Origin: Arthrobacter sp. Leaf137
Lineage (GTDB): Bacteria > Actinomycetota > Actinomycetes > Actinomycetales > Micrococcaceae
Direction: 5' to 3'
Assembly (NCBI RefSeq): GCF_001423525.1
Contig: NZ_LMOI01000005.1
Span: 1-64,000, forward strand
DNA length: 64,000 nucleotides
In this document: piece by piece, positions 24,429 to 32,993 of the stretch
Layout: the number at the start of each line of letters is the position of its first letter
How positions within the stretch are numbered: the first letter of the stretch is position 1
Translations under genes and position numbers: made by a program
The notes under the pieces: model-generated
Told to the model about the DNA's origin: nothing
Seen by the model: the letters and a program-made list of their open reading frames with translations, nothing else
Database searches by the model: none

Positions 24429-25313
24429 ATGGATAACCGAGCCGAGGTACGGCAGTTCCTTTCCACCCGCCGCGGGCGCATCACGCCCGAACAGGCAGGC
24501 ATTGAACCTTACGGTGGGCGGCGGCGGGTGCCAGGGCTCCGCCGGGAGGAAGTGGCCAGGCTGGCCGGCGTCAGCGTGGACTACTACACGCGCCTGGAAC
24601 GGGGGAACCTGACGGGGGTCTCGGACAGCGTGCTGGATGCCATCGCCGGTGCGCTGGAACTGGACCGTGCCGAGCACGACCACCTCTATGACCTTGCCCG
24701 CACCGCCAACACGTCGGGGCGCAAACGTGCCGCCACTGCTCCGGCGGCGGGGGTGCGCCCGGAGCTGCAGTACCTGCTGGACACCATCACCGGAGCGCCC
24801 GCGTTCATCGGCAACAACCGGCTGGACATCGTGGCCGCGAACACGTTGGGGTACGCGCTGTACTCGGACATGTACCGGGTTCCCGCCAGGCCTGCGAACC
24901 ATTCACGGTTCATCTTCCTGGACCCCAGGGCCCACACGTTCTACACCGATTGGGAGCGGGCAGCGAACACCAATGTGGCCATCCTGCGGCGCGAGGCGGG
25001 GCGGAACCCGCACGACAAGGGCATTGCCGAACTCATCGGCGAGCTGTCCATGCGCAGCGACGAGTTCCGCACCCGGTGGGCTGCCCACAACGTCAGGCGC
25101 CACTACGCGGGGACCAAGTTTTTCCAGCACCCCGTGGTGGGCCTGCTGGAACTGAACTACCAGGTCCTGGGGCTGGAGGAAGACCCCGGGCATTCCCTGA
25201 CGGTTTATCCGGCCACCCCCGGCAGCGCCTCGGACCAGGCCCTGAAGCTGCTCGCGTCCTGGGCGGTGACGGAGAACATCGTGGAACTGGCCCACGCGGG
25301 CGCCCGGAACTGA
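24429..25313 (+). CDS. XRE-family regulator with MmyB-like ligand domain
   Basis: A 294-residue regulator. The Cro/CI-type HTH is RRVPGLRREEVARLAGVSVD followed by YYTRLERGNLTG (residues about 30-65). The rest matches the MmyB-like PAS-related domain (FIGNNRLDIVAANTLGYALY; FIFLDPRAHTFYTDWERAAN; VRRHYAGTKFFQHPVVGLLE). Such regulators commonly control a neighbouring oxidoreductase or efflux gene in response to fatty-acid-like or drug-like ligands. Here the divergent neighbour is an alcohol dehydrogenase, and a matching dyad before the distant MFS gene (33930) suggests a second target. GTG 24420 is an alternative start. Confidence 0.9.
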   Translation: MDNRAEVRQFLSTRRGRITPEQAGIEPYGGRRRVPGLRREEVARLAGVSVDYYTRLERGNLTGVSDSVLDAIAGALELDRAEHDHLYDLARTANTSGRKRAATAPAAGVRPELQYLLDTITGAPAFIGNNRLDIVAANTLGYALYSDMYRVPARPANHSRFIFLDPRAHTFYTDWERAANTNVAILRREAGRNPHDKGIAELIGELSMRSDEFRTRWAAHNVRRHYAGTKFFQHPVVGLLELNYQVLGLEEDPGHSLTVYPATPGSASDQALKLLASWAVTENIVELAHAGARN

Positions 25314-25366
25314 CCCGGCATCAGGACCGGCGGTGCCCGCCGCAACGGGCCCCAACCTTGTAGGTG

Positions 25367-26572
25367 CTATCCCAATGGAACGGCGAGGATCCGGTCGTCG
25401 CCCTGCCGTGGGCTGCCCCGCCCGTCGGTGTTGTTGGTGACCAGCCACAGCTTGCCGTCCGGTGCCACCGTGACGTCGCGGAGCCGGCCGAACTCCCGTC
25501 CGAAGTGCTCGCCAGAGGTGGACGGATCCGAAACCGGAACGGACCGCAGCACCTGCCCGCGCAGATTGGCGATGAACAGGGTCCCGCCAGAGTGGGCCAT
25601 CCCGCTGGGGCTGGCCGAACCTGGCTGCCACTGCTGCACCGGGTCCACGAAGCCGTCCCGGTCCGCGATGCCCTCCACCGTGGGCCAGCCGTAGTTCGAA
25701 CCGGCGGTGATGATGTTGAGTTCGTCCCACGTGTTCTGCCCGAACTCCGTGGCAAACATGGTTCCGTCATCCGCCCAGGCGATTCCCTGCGGGTTCCGGT
25801 GTCCGTAGCTGTAGACGAGGGACCCAGGGAACGGGTTGCCGGCCGGGACGGTGCCCTCGGGCGTCATCCGCAGGATCTTTCCGGCCAGGGCGTCCCGGTC
25901 CTGGGCGTCATCCCGCCGCCCGGCATCCCCGGTGGTCACGTACAGCATGCCGTCGGGCCCGAAGGCGATCCGGCCGCCGTCGTGGTTGCCAGCCGCCGGG
26001 ATCCCGTCCAGGAGGGTCCGCGGCTGCCCCAGGGACAACGAGCCACGCGTACCGGTGACCGGGAAGCGTTGAACACGGTTGCCGTCCTCCGCCGTCGAGT
26101 AGACGAAGAGGTCACCGCCGTTGCCCACGGCGAGGCCGAGCAGACCGGCTTCCCCGCGGGCGGCCACGCCGTCCACGGTGCCGATGGACCGCGCCGAGCC
26201 GTCCGCGGCAAGCTCCAGGATCCGGCCGCTGTTGCGTTCGCTGACCAGCGGAACGCCGTCGCGGAACACCACCGACCACGGAGCCTCCATGCCGGTGGCC
26301 ACCGGCTGCGGGGTGCCCGCGATGGTGGCTGCCACGGTGGGCGATGGACTGTCCGCAGTGGAGGAGGCCGGAGAGGACGGTGCCGGTGCAGACGAAGTAG
26401 GGGAAGCCGGCGTTCCTGTTGCAGGCGGGGGCGACTGGTCCACCGTGCACCCTGCCACGGCCACCAGGGTGGCGGCGAGCGCTGCGGCAACCATGAACCG
26501 CACCGACAGGGCAGCGGACGGTGCACGCCGGACAGGTTGATGCGCTTTCACCACAGGCCGGCGTGTAGTCAT
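25367..26572 (-). CDS. PQQ-type soluble glucose/sorbosone dehydrogenase-like lipoprotein
   Basis: A 401-residue secreted protein. A hydrophobic segment ending LVAVAGC near residue 42 gives a lipobox, followed by a 50-residue Ser/Pro/Ala linker. The remainder is a beta-propeller of the GSDH family: PWSVVFRDGVPLVSERNSGR, then GNHDGGRIAFGPDGMLYVTT with the conserved N-H-D/G-G pattern, and YSYGHRNPQGIAW. In family members this fold binds PQQ and oxidises aldose sugars, or has lost activity. ATG 26572 is used; an upstream TTG would add eight residues. Monocistronic. Confidence 0.88.
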   Translation of the reverse strand: MTTRRPVVKAHQPVRRAPSAALSVRFMVAAALAATLVAVAGCTVDQSPPPATGTPASPTSSAPAPSSPASSTADSPSPTVAATIAGTPQPVATGMEAPWSVVFRDGVPLVSERNSGRILELAADGSARSIGTVDGVAARGEAGLLGLAVGNGGDLFVYSTAEDGNRVQRFPVTGTRGSLSLGQPRTLLDGIPAAGNHDGGRIAFGPDGMLYVTTGDAGRRDDAQDRDALAGKILRMTPEGTVPAGNPFPGSLVYSYGHRNPQGIAWADDGTMFATEFGQNTWDELNIITAGSNYGWPTVEGIADRDGFVDPVQQWQPGSASPSGMAHSGGTLFIANLRGQVLRSVPVSDPSTSGEHFGREFGRLRDVTVAPDGKLWLVTNNTDGRGSPRQGDDRILAVPLG

Positions 26573-26624
26573 AGGTAGATCATCGCCTGCCTTCAATCGA
26601 TGCGCATCCCCGACGCCGCCCTAC

Positions 26625-26630
26625 TAGGCT
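26625..26630 (+). promoter_or_regulatory. -10 box of a leaderless promoter (26638 gene)
   Basis: TAGGCT, seven bases before ATG 26638. The same hexamer and spacing recur at 57446. Confidence 0.5.
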
Positions 26631-26637
26631 TGCCGTC

Positions 26638-27525
26638 ATGGGGGATACACACGATAACGGTGGGACGCGGCTGGCTGTAACGGACGCGGGTGATGAACGC
26701 CAGCCCCGGGCGCTTTCGCCGGTGGCGAGGGCCTTCAAGGCTGCCTCACCCTGGATTTGGCGGCTGTGCGGCGGCGCCTTCCTGCTCTTTGCCCTTGTCA
26801 TGGTGGTAACCATTTTCGGGGATTCCTGGGATGTCCGGACCGTCCGCTGCGACGTGGTGTCTGCCGCACCGAGCACCAGTTCCGGCGGAACCCGCGGCTC
26901 CGCTTCCACCGCAGGGGTTCAGCTGGAAACATCGGACTGCGGTCCGGTGCACTACTCCGACGGCGTGTCCTTCGAGAACCGTGACCAAATTGCCTCCTCA
27001 ATCACGCCAGGCGAATACGACTTCGAAATGGGATGGTCTTCCCGCGTTTTGGGTGTGGAAATGAGGCAAATCATGCCCACGGCCCGCGGGTACCGGGTCT
27101 ACAGCGACTGGATTGTTGACGGCGCGGCGTTCGGCTCGGAAGAGGATGCCAAGAATGCAGCCCTGGCCGCCCTCCGCGCCCTGGACGGGACGAATCCCGG
27201 AGCGCTCGTTGTGGAGTACGGCACCTCCCGGTTCGAAGCCGTTGGCTCTGCCACTGTGGGTTTCGTGTGCCACCGGAACAGCGACACCGGAAACGCGGAC
27301 CGGTGGTCGGAGCTGCAGGACTTCGGGCCCGGTGCCGGGTCCGCCACGGGCACCGTCGAGGTGCCGGTGGCGAACGGAACAGCCTCCGTGGCGGCTCGCA
27401 ACGTGCACACCCTGGACCGCACCGTGGCAGCGATGGAAGAGTTCTTCGCCGACCCCACGGCAACGCCGGCGGCGCCGGCATGGGTCACCGGAAACTTGGT
27501 CGAGAGGACGCGCTTGGCCCGCTAG
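26638..27525 (+). CDS. Hypothetical membrane-anchored protein
   Basis: A 295-residue protein with a 40-residue cytoplasmic head, one membrane helix at about 44-62 (LCGGAFLLFALVMVVTIFG), and a large outer domain. Two Cys in the first part of that domain (RCDVVSAA; TSDCGPVHYSD) may form a disulfide. There are no recognised motifs. The promoter is probably leaderless (TAGGCT box). The gene stands alone between the divergent dehydrogenase gene and the sulfonate-type operon. Confidence 0.7.
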   Translation: MGDTHDNGGTRLAVTDAGDERQPRALSPVARAFKAASPWIWRLCGGAFLLFALVMVVTIFGDSWDVRTVRCDVVSAAPSTSSGGTRGSASTAGVQLETSDCGPVHYSDGVSFENRDQIASSITPGEYDFEMGWSSRVLGVEMRQIMPTARGYRVYSDWIVDGAAFGSEEDAKNAALAALRALDGTNPGALVVEYGTSRFEAVGSATVGFVCHRNSDTGNADRWSELQDFGPGAGSATGTVEVPVANGTASVAARNVHTLDRTVAAMEEFFADPTATPAAPAWVTGNLVERTRLAR

Positions 27526-27778
27526 CCTCACTAGCCCGCAGTTCCAGTCACATGACACCCCGTTGCGGTTCGTGGCGCAGGGTTGCCTGTTTTGACCGTG
27601 CAGCACCCGAATATGTAGCGCCGTTGCGTCCCGTTGAGCGTCCGCCGCAAAGTGCTGGCCAAGCCCCTGAGATGCGTGCTTAGGTAGTTTTCACGGTCCC
27701 GGCCAGGCCGATTTGCAGCACCCACCAGCTTCAACCCGCGCCAGCCCAACCCGGCCCCATCAAAGACAGGAGGACCTG

Positions 27779-27880
27779 ATGTCTGATTCATCCAGCCGAA
27801 TGCACGGCAGCACCACATGGGGTCCGCATTGTTGCTCCCGAATATCTCCGCCCCGCCGAATGGCAGCAACACGGCGCTAG
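27779..27880 (+). CDS. Candidate cysteine leader peptide
   Basis: Thirty-three codons starting MSDSSSRMHGSTTWGPHCCS, with AGGAGG five bases before ATG, the strongest SD in this part of the window. The two adjacent Cys codons (TGT TGC, 27830-27835) sit in a stretch that can pair with 27866-27870. A GC-rich hairpin begins 38 bp after the stop and the sulfonate-type ABC operon starts 161 bp after it. Cys-rich leader ORFs before sulfur genes are known in actinobacteria; the match here is by layout only. Confidence 0.5.
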   Translation: MSDSSSRMHGSTTWGPHCCSRISPPRRMAATRR

Positions 27881-27917
27881 CTTCGGCCGCAGCCCCACAG
27901 ATTTCCTTGCAGCGGGG

Positions 27918-27952
27918 GCCGGCGCGTCGGGCCTGATTCGCCCGACGCCGGC
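27918..27952 (+). terminator. Candidate attenuator hairpin before the sulfonate-type operon
   Basis: GCCGGCG-CG-TCGGGC (27918-27932) pairs with GCCCGACGCCGGC (27940-27952), with a two-base bulge and the loop CTGATTC, followed by ACTCCCCTTT. Stable enough to stop transcription or slow RNAP between the leader ORF and the operon. Confidence 0.45.
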
Positions 27953-28041
27953 ACTCCCCTTTCACTCCATTCCCGCCTTCCGGGCCACGAGCCTTATCCT
28001 GCCCTGCCCGGATTCGCCCGCATTCCTTCCGAAAGGCACCC

Positions 28042-29142
28042 ATGTCCTTCGCAGCATCCTCCCCACCCCCTTTCACCCGGCGCCGTGCGCTCGGGGCACT
28101 CCTGGCGATTCCCGCCGTCGGGCTCCTTACGGCCTGCGGCGGTTCCGCCACCGCCGGCGGCGAGCGGATCAGCCAGGAAGCCCTCGCCCCGCTGGCGTCA
28201 TCGGTACCGCCCGGCACCACCATCACGGTGGGCGACCCCAGCATCCGCGTGGCATTGGAACTCTCCGGCCTGAACAAGGAACTGGCCGGCATCAACGTGG
28301 AGTTCGCCAACCTCTCCGGCGGGCCACAAACCACCGAAGCGTTCCGGGCCAATGCCCTGGACGTCGGCTCGGTGGCCGATATCCCGCCCATCCACGCCAC
28401 CTGGACCGGCCTTGACGTGCGCATCATCGCCGCCGTCTACCGCCAGGACGCCGTGAACCACCCCATCTACGAACTCGGCGTCGCGCCCGGGGCCGGGATC
28501 ACGAAGCTGGAGGACCTGCGCGGCAAGAAGGTGGCGTACAGCCCCGGCCAGGCACAGGGCGCCCTGGTCCTGCGCATCCTGGACAAGGCCGGCCTCAAGC
28601 AAGAGGACGTGAAGCTCGTGGAACTGCCCAGCACCGGCGACGCCTACGCCTCCGCGCTGTCCAGCAAGCAGGTGGACGCCGCACCGCTGGGCGGAGTCCA
28701 GATCAAGCGCTACCTCGCCAAATACAAGGACGACGGCGCCAGCACCCTCCGCCACGGCCTGCGGGATGACCCCGGCCACCTCTACTCCCCCGCCGGCGTC
28801 CTGGCCGACCCCGCCAAGGCAGCGGCACTGGCCAAGTACGTGGAGGTATGGGGCAAGGCCCAGCGCTGGGTGGAAGACCACCCGGAGGAATGGCTGGCCG
28901 GCTACTACGTCAAGGACCAGGGCCTGTCCCGCGAGGACGGCCAGTACCTGATCGAAGCCACCGGAAAACGGGACATCCCCACCTCGTGGACCGAGGCAAT
29001 CGAACGCCACCAGCAGACCATCGACCTGCTGTCCCGCCAACAGAAGAAGCCGCAACTGAAGGCCACGGACCTCTACGACACCCGGTTCGAGGCCATCGGC
29101 GGCACGTCCTTCGCCGCGGCCGCCACGGCAGGTGCCGCGTGA
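28042..29142 (+). CDS. ABC transporter substrate-binding protein (aliphatic sulfonate/SsuA-like)
   Basis: A 366-residue lipoprotein. TRRRALGALLAIPAVGLLTAC has both a Tat-like RRR and a lipobox ending at Cys32. The mature domain has the NMT1/SsuA layout: GTTITVGDPSIRVALELSGL at the N-terminal strand and ALDVGSVADIPPIHATWTGL at the ligand loop. GAAAGG precedes ATG. First gene of the operon SBP-permease-ATPase-monooxygenase, probably for import and desulfonation of organosulfur compounds; the presence of NtaA/DszA-type monooxygenases fits this, but the exact substrate is unknown. Confidence 0.9.
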   Translation: MSFAASSPPPFTRRRALGALLAIPAVGLLTACGGSATAGGERISQEALAPLASSVPPGTTITVGDPSIRVALELSGLNKELAGINVEFANLSGGPQTTEAFRANALDVGSVADIPPIHATWTGLDVRIIAAVYRQDAVNHPIYELGVAPGAGITKLEDLRGKKVAYSPGQAQGALVLRILDKAGLKQEDVKLVELPSTGDAYASALSSKQVDAAPLGGVQIKRYLAKYKDDGASTLRHGLRDDPGHLYSPAGVLADPAKAAALAKYVEVWGKAQRWVEDHPEEWLAGYYVKDQGLSREDGQYLIEATGKRDIPTSWTEAIERHQQTIDLLSRQQKKPQLKATDLYDTRFEAIGGTSFAAAATAGAA

Positions 29143-29996
29143 GCGCCGTACTGGACCGTCCCGCCGTCGAACCCCACCTGGACCCGGACCTCGATAAGCG
29201 TGACGACGTCCGGCCCACCGGCAAGCGGCTGGGCCCGGGCAGGCGCCGCCGGCTCGCCTGGCTGCTCGGCCCCGGAGCGCTGCTGGCACTCTGGACCGTC
29301 ACGTCCGCCACCGGCATCCTCGATCCACGCATCCTCTCCGAACCCTGGACCGTGGTGGCCACCGCAGGGGAGCTGATCGCCGACGGCCGGCTCCAGGAGA
29401 ACCTCGCCATCTCCGCCCAACGCGCGGGCCTGGGACTGTTCTTCGGAATCGTTGTCGGCGCAACCCTGGCACTCCTGGCCGGGCTGAGCCGGATCGGCGA
29501 AGCACTGATCGATGGCCCCGTGCAGATCAAACGCGCCATCCCCGGCCTGGCCCTGATCCCGCTGCTGATCCTGTGGTTCGGCATCGACGAGACCATGAAG
29601 GTCCTCACCATCACTTTGGGCGTGTTCGTCCCGATCTACCTGCAGACCCACGCCGGGCTGCGCGGCATCGACCTGCGCTACGTGGAACTGGCACAGACCG
29701 TTGGCCTGAGCCGGGCCGGCTTCATCCGCAAGGTGGTACTCCCCGGCGCCCTGCCCGGGTTCTTCCTGGGCCTGCGCTTCGCGGTCACCGGCGCGTGGGT
29801 GTCGCTGGTGGTGGTGGAACAGATCAACGCCACCAGCGGTATCGGCTACATGATGGAGCTCGCCCGCACCTACGGCCAAACCAACATCATCGTCCTCGGC
29901 CTGGCTGTCTACGGCATCCTTGGCCTGCTCTCCGACGGCATTGTCCGCTTCATCGAACGAAAGGCCCTCTCATGGCAGCGCACCCTGGCGGGCTGA
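29139..29996 (+). CDS. ABC transporter permease (SsuC-like)
   Basis: A 285-residue permease from GTG 29139, whose GTGA overlaps the stop of the binding-protein gene. After a 45-residue charged N-terminal part come six membrane helices; the EAA-type loop is YVELAQTVGLSRAGFIRKVV before LPGALPGFFLGLRFA, as in SsuC/TauC proteins. It overlaps the ATPase start by 25 bp. It would form a homodimeric channel with the downstream ATPase. Confidence 0.92.
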   Translation: MSAVLDRPAVEPHLDPDLDKRDDVRPTGKRLGPGRRRRLAWLLGPGALLALWTVTSATGILDPRILSEPWTVVATAGELIADGRLQENLAISAQRAGLGLFFGIVVGATLALLAGLSRIGEALIDGPVQIKRAIPGLALIPLLILWFGIDETMKVLTITLGVFVPIYLQTHAGLRGIDLRYVELAQTVGLSRAGFIRKVVLPGALPGFFLGLRFAVTGAWVSLVVVEQINATSGIGYMMELARTYGQTNIIVLGLAVYGILGLLSDGIVRFIERKALSWQRTLAG

Positions 29997-32188
29997 CCGC
30001 CGTCGCATCCCGTCCACTCACCAACCCCTCCGCGGACGCCGCCAAGGCCGCGGTGTCCGTGCGGGACGTGGTCCGCAGTTTCGGGCCCAAAGGCGTCCTG
30101 AACGGCGTGGACCTGGACATCGCACCCGGCGAATTCGTGGCACTCCTTGGACCCAGCGGCTGCGGCAAGAGCACCCTGCTCCGCGCCCTGGCAGGGCTGG
30201 ACCACGACGTCCGCGGCAGCGGCGTCATCAGCGTCCCGGACCGCGTGTCAGTGGTGTTCCAGGACTCCCGGCTCCTGCCGTGGGACACGGTCCTGGGCAA
30301 CGTCACCCTTGGTTTGCGGGAGCACGACGCCGAGAGCCGGGCGCGCAGGGCCCTCGCCGAGGTGGGGCTCGCGGGCCGCGAAAAAGCCTGGCCGCACGAG
30401 CTGTCCGGCGGTGAACAGCAGCGCGTCGCCCTGGCCCGGTCCCTGGTCCGTGAGCCGCAGCTCTTGCTGGCAGACGAACCGTTCGGCGCCCTCGACGCGC
30501 TGACCCGGATCAGGATGCACGGCCTGCTCCAGGACCTCGTGGCCGCGCACCGGCCTGCGGTCCTGCTGGTCACCCACGACGTGGACGAGGCCATCGCCCT
30601 GGCGGACCGGATCGTGGTGCTGGACCACGGGCGCATCGCCACCGTGCGCACTGTTGCACCGGGGATCGCTTCGTCAGCCGATGCCGCCGGCCACGAAGCC
30701 CTCCGCCGCGACCTGCTCACCGCCCTGGGCGTCGAAGCCCCGCACGCCCCGGAACCCGTCCACCCCGCCCAGCCCGCCGCTAACCCAAAACTTTCCAAGG
30801 AGCCTTCCATGAGCAGCACGCCCACTGAACCGCAGCGCCACCTCCACCTCAACGCCTTCCTCATGAGCACCGGCCACCACGAGGCCTCCTGGCGGCTGCC
30901 GGAAAGCGACCCGCAGGCCAGCACCGACGTGGAGCACTACAAGAACCTCGCCCGCACCGCCGAACGCGGCCGGCTGGACTCGATCTTCTTCGCCGACTCC
31001 CCCGTCCTGTTCGGCGAGGTGGGCCGCCGCCCCGCGGGCAAGCTCGAGCCCACAGTGCTCCTCACCGCCATCGCCGGCGCCACGGAGCGGATCGGGCTGA
31101 TCGCTACCGCCTCCACCACCTACAACGAGCCGTTCAACCTGGCCCGCCGCTTCGCTTCGGTGGACTGGGCCAGCGGCGGACGGGCCGGCTGGAACGTGGT
31201 GACCACGGCCGGGCCGGACGCTGCCCGCAACTTCGGCGTGGACGATCAGCCCGCCCACGCCGTCCGGTACGAGCGTGCCGGCGAGTTCATCGAGGTGGCG
31301 CAGAAGCTGTGGGACAGCTGGCAGGACGATGCCGTCCTGGCCGACAAGGAAGAGGGCGTGTGGGGCGACGCGGACAGGATCCGCACCGTGGACCACGAGG
31401 GCAAACACTTCAAGGTCCGCGGACCGCTCAACGTGCCCCGCTCCCCGCAGGGCCATCCGCTGATCGTGCAGGCAGGCTCGTCTGAAGACGGCAAGGACCT
31501 CGCCGCGAAATACGCGGACGCCGTGTTCACCGCGCACCAGACCCTTGCCGACGCGCAGGGGTTCTACCGCGACCTCAAGGCCCGCACCGCCGCTGCCGGC
31601 CGCGACCCGGAAACCATCAAGATCCTCCCCGGGATCGTGCCCGTCATCGGCGCCACCGTGGAGGAAGCCCTGGAGCTGGAACGCGAACTGGACCGGCTGA
31701 TCAAGCCCGAGTACGCCCGGATCCAGCTCGCCAAGACCCTGCGGGTGGAGCCGGAAGACCTGCCGCTGGACCGCCAGCTGCCGGACAACCTGCCCAGCGA
31801 GGACGAAATCGAGGGCGCCAAGAGCCGCTACACGCTGATCGTGCAGCTGGCCCGCCGCGAGCAGCTCACCGTCCGGCAGCTGATTGGCCGGCTGGGCGGC
31901 GGCCGCGGGCACCGCACGTTCACGGGCACCCCGGCGCAGGTGGCGGACGCCATCCAGGAATGGTTCGACGGCGGCGCGGCGGACGGGTTCAACATCATGC
32001 CGCCGGTGCTCCCCTCCGGGCTGGAAACGTTCGTGGACCAGGTGGTGCCCATCCTCCAGGAGCGCGGGCTGTTCCGCACCGAGTACACCGGGCGGACGCT
32101 GCGGGAGCACTACGGCCTTCCCCGCCCGGAGAACCAGTACGCCCATGCGGCCGCTCCGGAGCTCGCATCGATCGGCTCCGCGTTCTGA
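29972..32188 (+). CDS. In-frame fusion: ABC ATPase (SsuB-like) plus FMN-dependent monooxygenase (NtaA/SnaA/DszA type)
   Basis: One uninterrupted 738-codon frame. Residues 1-265 are an ABC ATPase: Walker A GPSGCGKST (60-68), Q-loop Q97, LSGGEQQR (144-151), Walker B LLLADEP (164-170), switch H202. Residues 280-738 are a complete bacterial luciferase-like monooxygenase. Between them lies NPKLSKEPS, encoded by sequence that looks like an intergenic spacer with AAGGAG before an internal ATG at 30809. A TAA occurs at 30781 one frame off, where the ATPase would be expected to end, so a one-base indel may have removed its stop. Both a fusion protein and the separate oxygenase could be made. Confidence 0.8.
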   Translation: MAAHPGGLTAVASRPLTNPSADAAKAAVSVRDVVRSFGPKGVLNGVDLDIAPGEFVALLGPSGCGKSTLLRALAGLDHDVRGSGVISVPDRVSVVFQDSRLLPWDTVLGNVTLGLREHDAESRARRALAEVGLAGREKAWPHELSGGEQQRVALARSLVREPQLLLADEPFGALDALTRIRMHGLLQDLVAAHRPAVLLVTHDVDEAIALADRIVVLDHGRIATVRTVAPGIASSADAAGHEALRRDLLTALGVEAPHAPEPVHPAQPAANPKLSKEPSMSSTPTEPQRHLHLNAFLMSTGHHEASWRLPESDPQASTDVEHYKNLARTAERGRLDSIFFADSPVLFGEVGRRPAGKLEPTVLLTAIAGATERIGLIATASTTYNEPFNLARRFASVDWASGGRAGWNVVTTAGPDAARNFGVDDQPAHAVRYERAGEFIEVAQKLWDSWQDDAVLADKEEGVWGDADRIRTVDHEGKHFKVRGPLNVPRSPQGHPLIVQAGSSEDGKDLAAKYADAVFTAHQTLADAQGFYRDLKARTAAAGRDPETIKILPGIVPVIGATVEEALELERELDRLIKPEYARIQLAKTLRVEPEDLPLDRQLPDNLPSEDEIEGAKSRYTLIVQLARREQLTVRQLIGRLGGGRGHRTFTGTPAQVADAIQEWFDGGAADGFNIMPPVLPSGLETFVDQVVPILQERGLFRTEYTGRTLREHYGLPRPENQYAHAAAPELASIGSAF
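30809..32188 (+). CDS. FMN-dependent LLM-class monooxygenase (internal start of the fused frame)
   Basis: Alternative product of the fused frame: ATG 30809 has AAGGAG six bases upstream, as expected of an independent gene. The 459-residue protein has the NtaA/SnaA/DszA pattern: HLHLNAFLMSTGHHEASWRL near the start, GRLDSIFFADSPVLFGE, ERIGLIATASTTYNEPFNLA, and GGRAGWNVVTTAGPDAARNF, with the C-terminal FRTEYTGRTLREHYGLPRP. These flavin-dependent enzymes use FMNH2 from a partner reductase to cleave C-S or C-N bonds in organosulfur or chelator compounds. Confidence 0.75.
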   Translation: MSSTPTEPQRHLHLNAFLMSTGHHEASWRLPESDPQASTDVEHYKNLARTAERGRLDSIFFADSPVLFGEVGRRPAGKLEPTVLLTAIAGATERIGLIATASTTYNEPFNLARRFASVDWASGGRAGWNVVTTAGPDAARNFGVDDQPAHAVRYERAGEFIEVAQKLWDSWQDDAVLADKEEGVWGDADRIRTVDHEGKHFKVRGPLNVPRSPQGHPLIVQAGSSEDGKDLAAKYADAVFTAHQTLADAQGFYRDLKARTAAAGRDPETIKILPGIVPVIGATVEEALELERELDRLIKPEYARIQLAKTLRVEPEDLPLDRQLPDNLPSEDEIEGAKSRYTLIVQLARREQLTVRQLIGRLGGGRGHRTFTGTPAQVADAIQEWFDGGAADGFNIMPPVLPSGLETFVDQVVPILQERGLFRTEYTGRTLREHYGLPRPENQYAHAAAPELASIGSAF

Positions 32189-32983
32189 TGGGCCGGCAGC
32201 TGAAACTCAACCTGTTCATCTATCCGGGCGGCCACCACGAGGCCGCGTGGCGGCACCCGAAGTCCCACACCGACCGGCTGCTGGACATCCGGTTCTACCA
32301 GGAGCTGGCGCAGCGGGCCGAGGCCGCCAAGCTGGATGCGGTGTTCTACGCGGACGGCCCGGCGCTGGTAAGCAATGTCCAGTTCGCCACCCGGTTCCGG
32401 ATCGAACCGTTCACCTGGCTGTCCGCGATTGCGGTGGCCACGGAGCGGATCGGCCTGATCGGCACGGCCAGCACCACCTACCTGGAGCCGTACAACGCGG
32501 CCCGGCTGTTCGCCTCGCTGGACCACTTCTCCAACGGCCGCGCCGGCTGGAACATCGTGACCACCGGCGCGGAACGGGCGGCGCAGAACTTCGGGCTGGA
32601 TGAGCACCCGCCGTACGCTGAACGCTATGACCGGGCTGACGACTTTGTCCGCGTGGTGGGCAACCGCCGTGGCTGCCCGGGGCTTCGATGCGTTCGCTGA
32701 CGAGGTGGTCCCCATCCTGCAGTCCCGCGGCCTGTTCCGCACCGAATACTCCGGACGGACGCTGCGTGAGCACTTCGGCCTGGCCCGCCCCGCAAGCCAG
32801 TACAGCCGGGGCCGGCACACCCCGGGCCAGCCCGCGCCGTCCAGCGGAGCCAGCACGTTCCCGGCGAGCCGCTGCTGGCAGCAAACACCTGACCGGACAC
32901 CGCAGCCCCGGTTCCCTGTGCCGCCGCCGCATCCGCTGGCCCCTCCTTTAGACTGGCCCCTTGACGGTATTGCCCCCGAGTGA
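32188..32983 (+). pseudogene. Second FMN-dependent monooxygenase with its middle deleted
   Basis: ATG 32188 overlaps the upstream stop (TGATG). About 155 codons match the N-terminal third of the neighbouring monooxygenase ([53 protein letters not shown]). Then, in another frame from about 32675, the C-terminal end appears: [20 protein letters not shown] and [20 protein letters not shown]. Roughly 240 codons are missing between the two and the frame shifts, so no functional enzyme is expected. The C-terminal frame runs on to 32983 through sequence without family resemblance. Confidence 0.85.
32949..32954 (+). promoter_or_regulatory. -10 box for the universal stress protein gene
   Basis: TAGACT, about 40 bp before ATG 32994, the best TAnnnT hexamer in the short gap, within the tail of the degraded monooxygenase. 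Confidence 0.4.
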
Positions 32984-32993
32984 AGGAGCCCCC

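Larger units (their letters stand above)
27526..28041. other. Leader region of the sulfonate-type ABC operon
   Basis: A 516-bp stretch holding the 33-codon Cys-containing ORF (27779-27880) and a strong hairpin (27918-27952), both described separately. A 5-bp pairing GTTGC (27831-27835, covering the two Cys codons) with GCAAC (27866-27870) is possible. I see no other gene. Confidence 0.6.
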
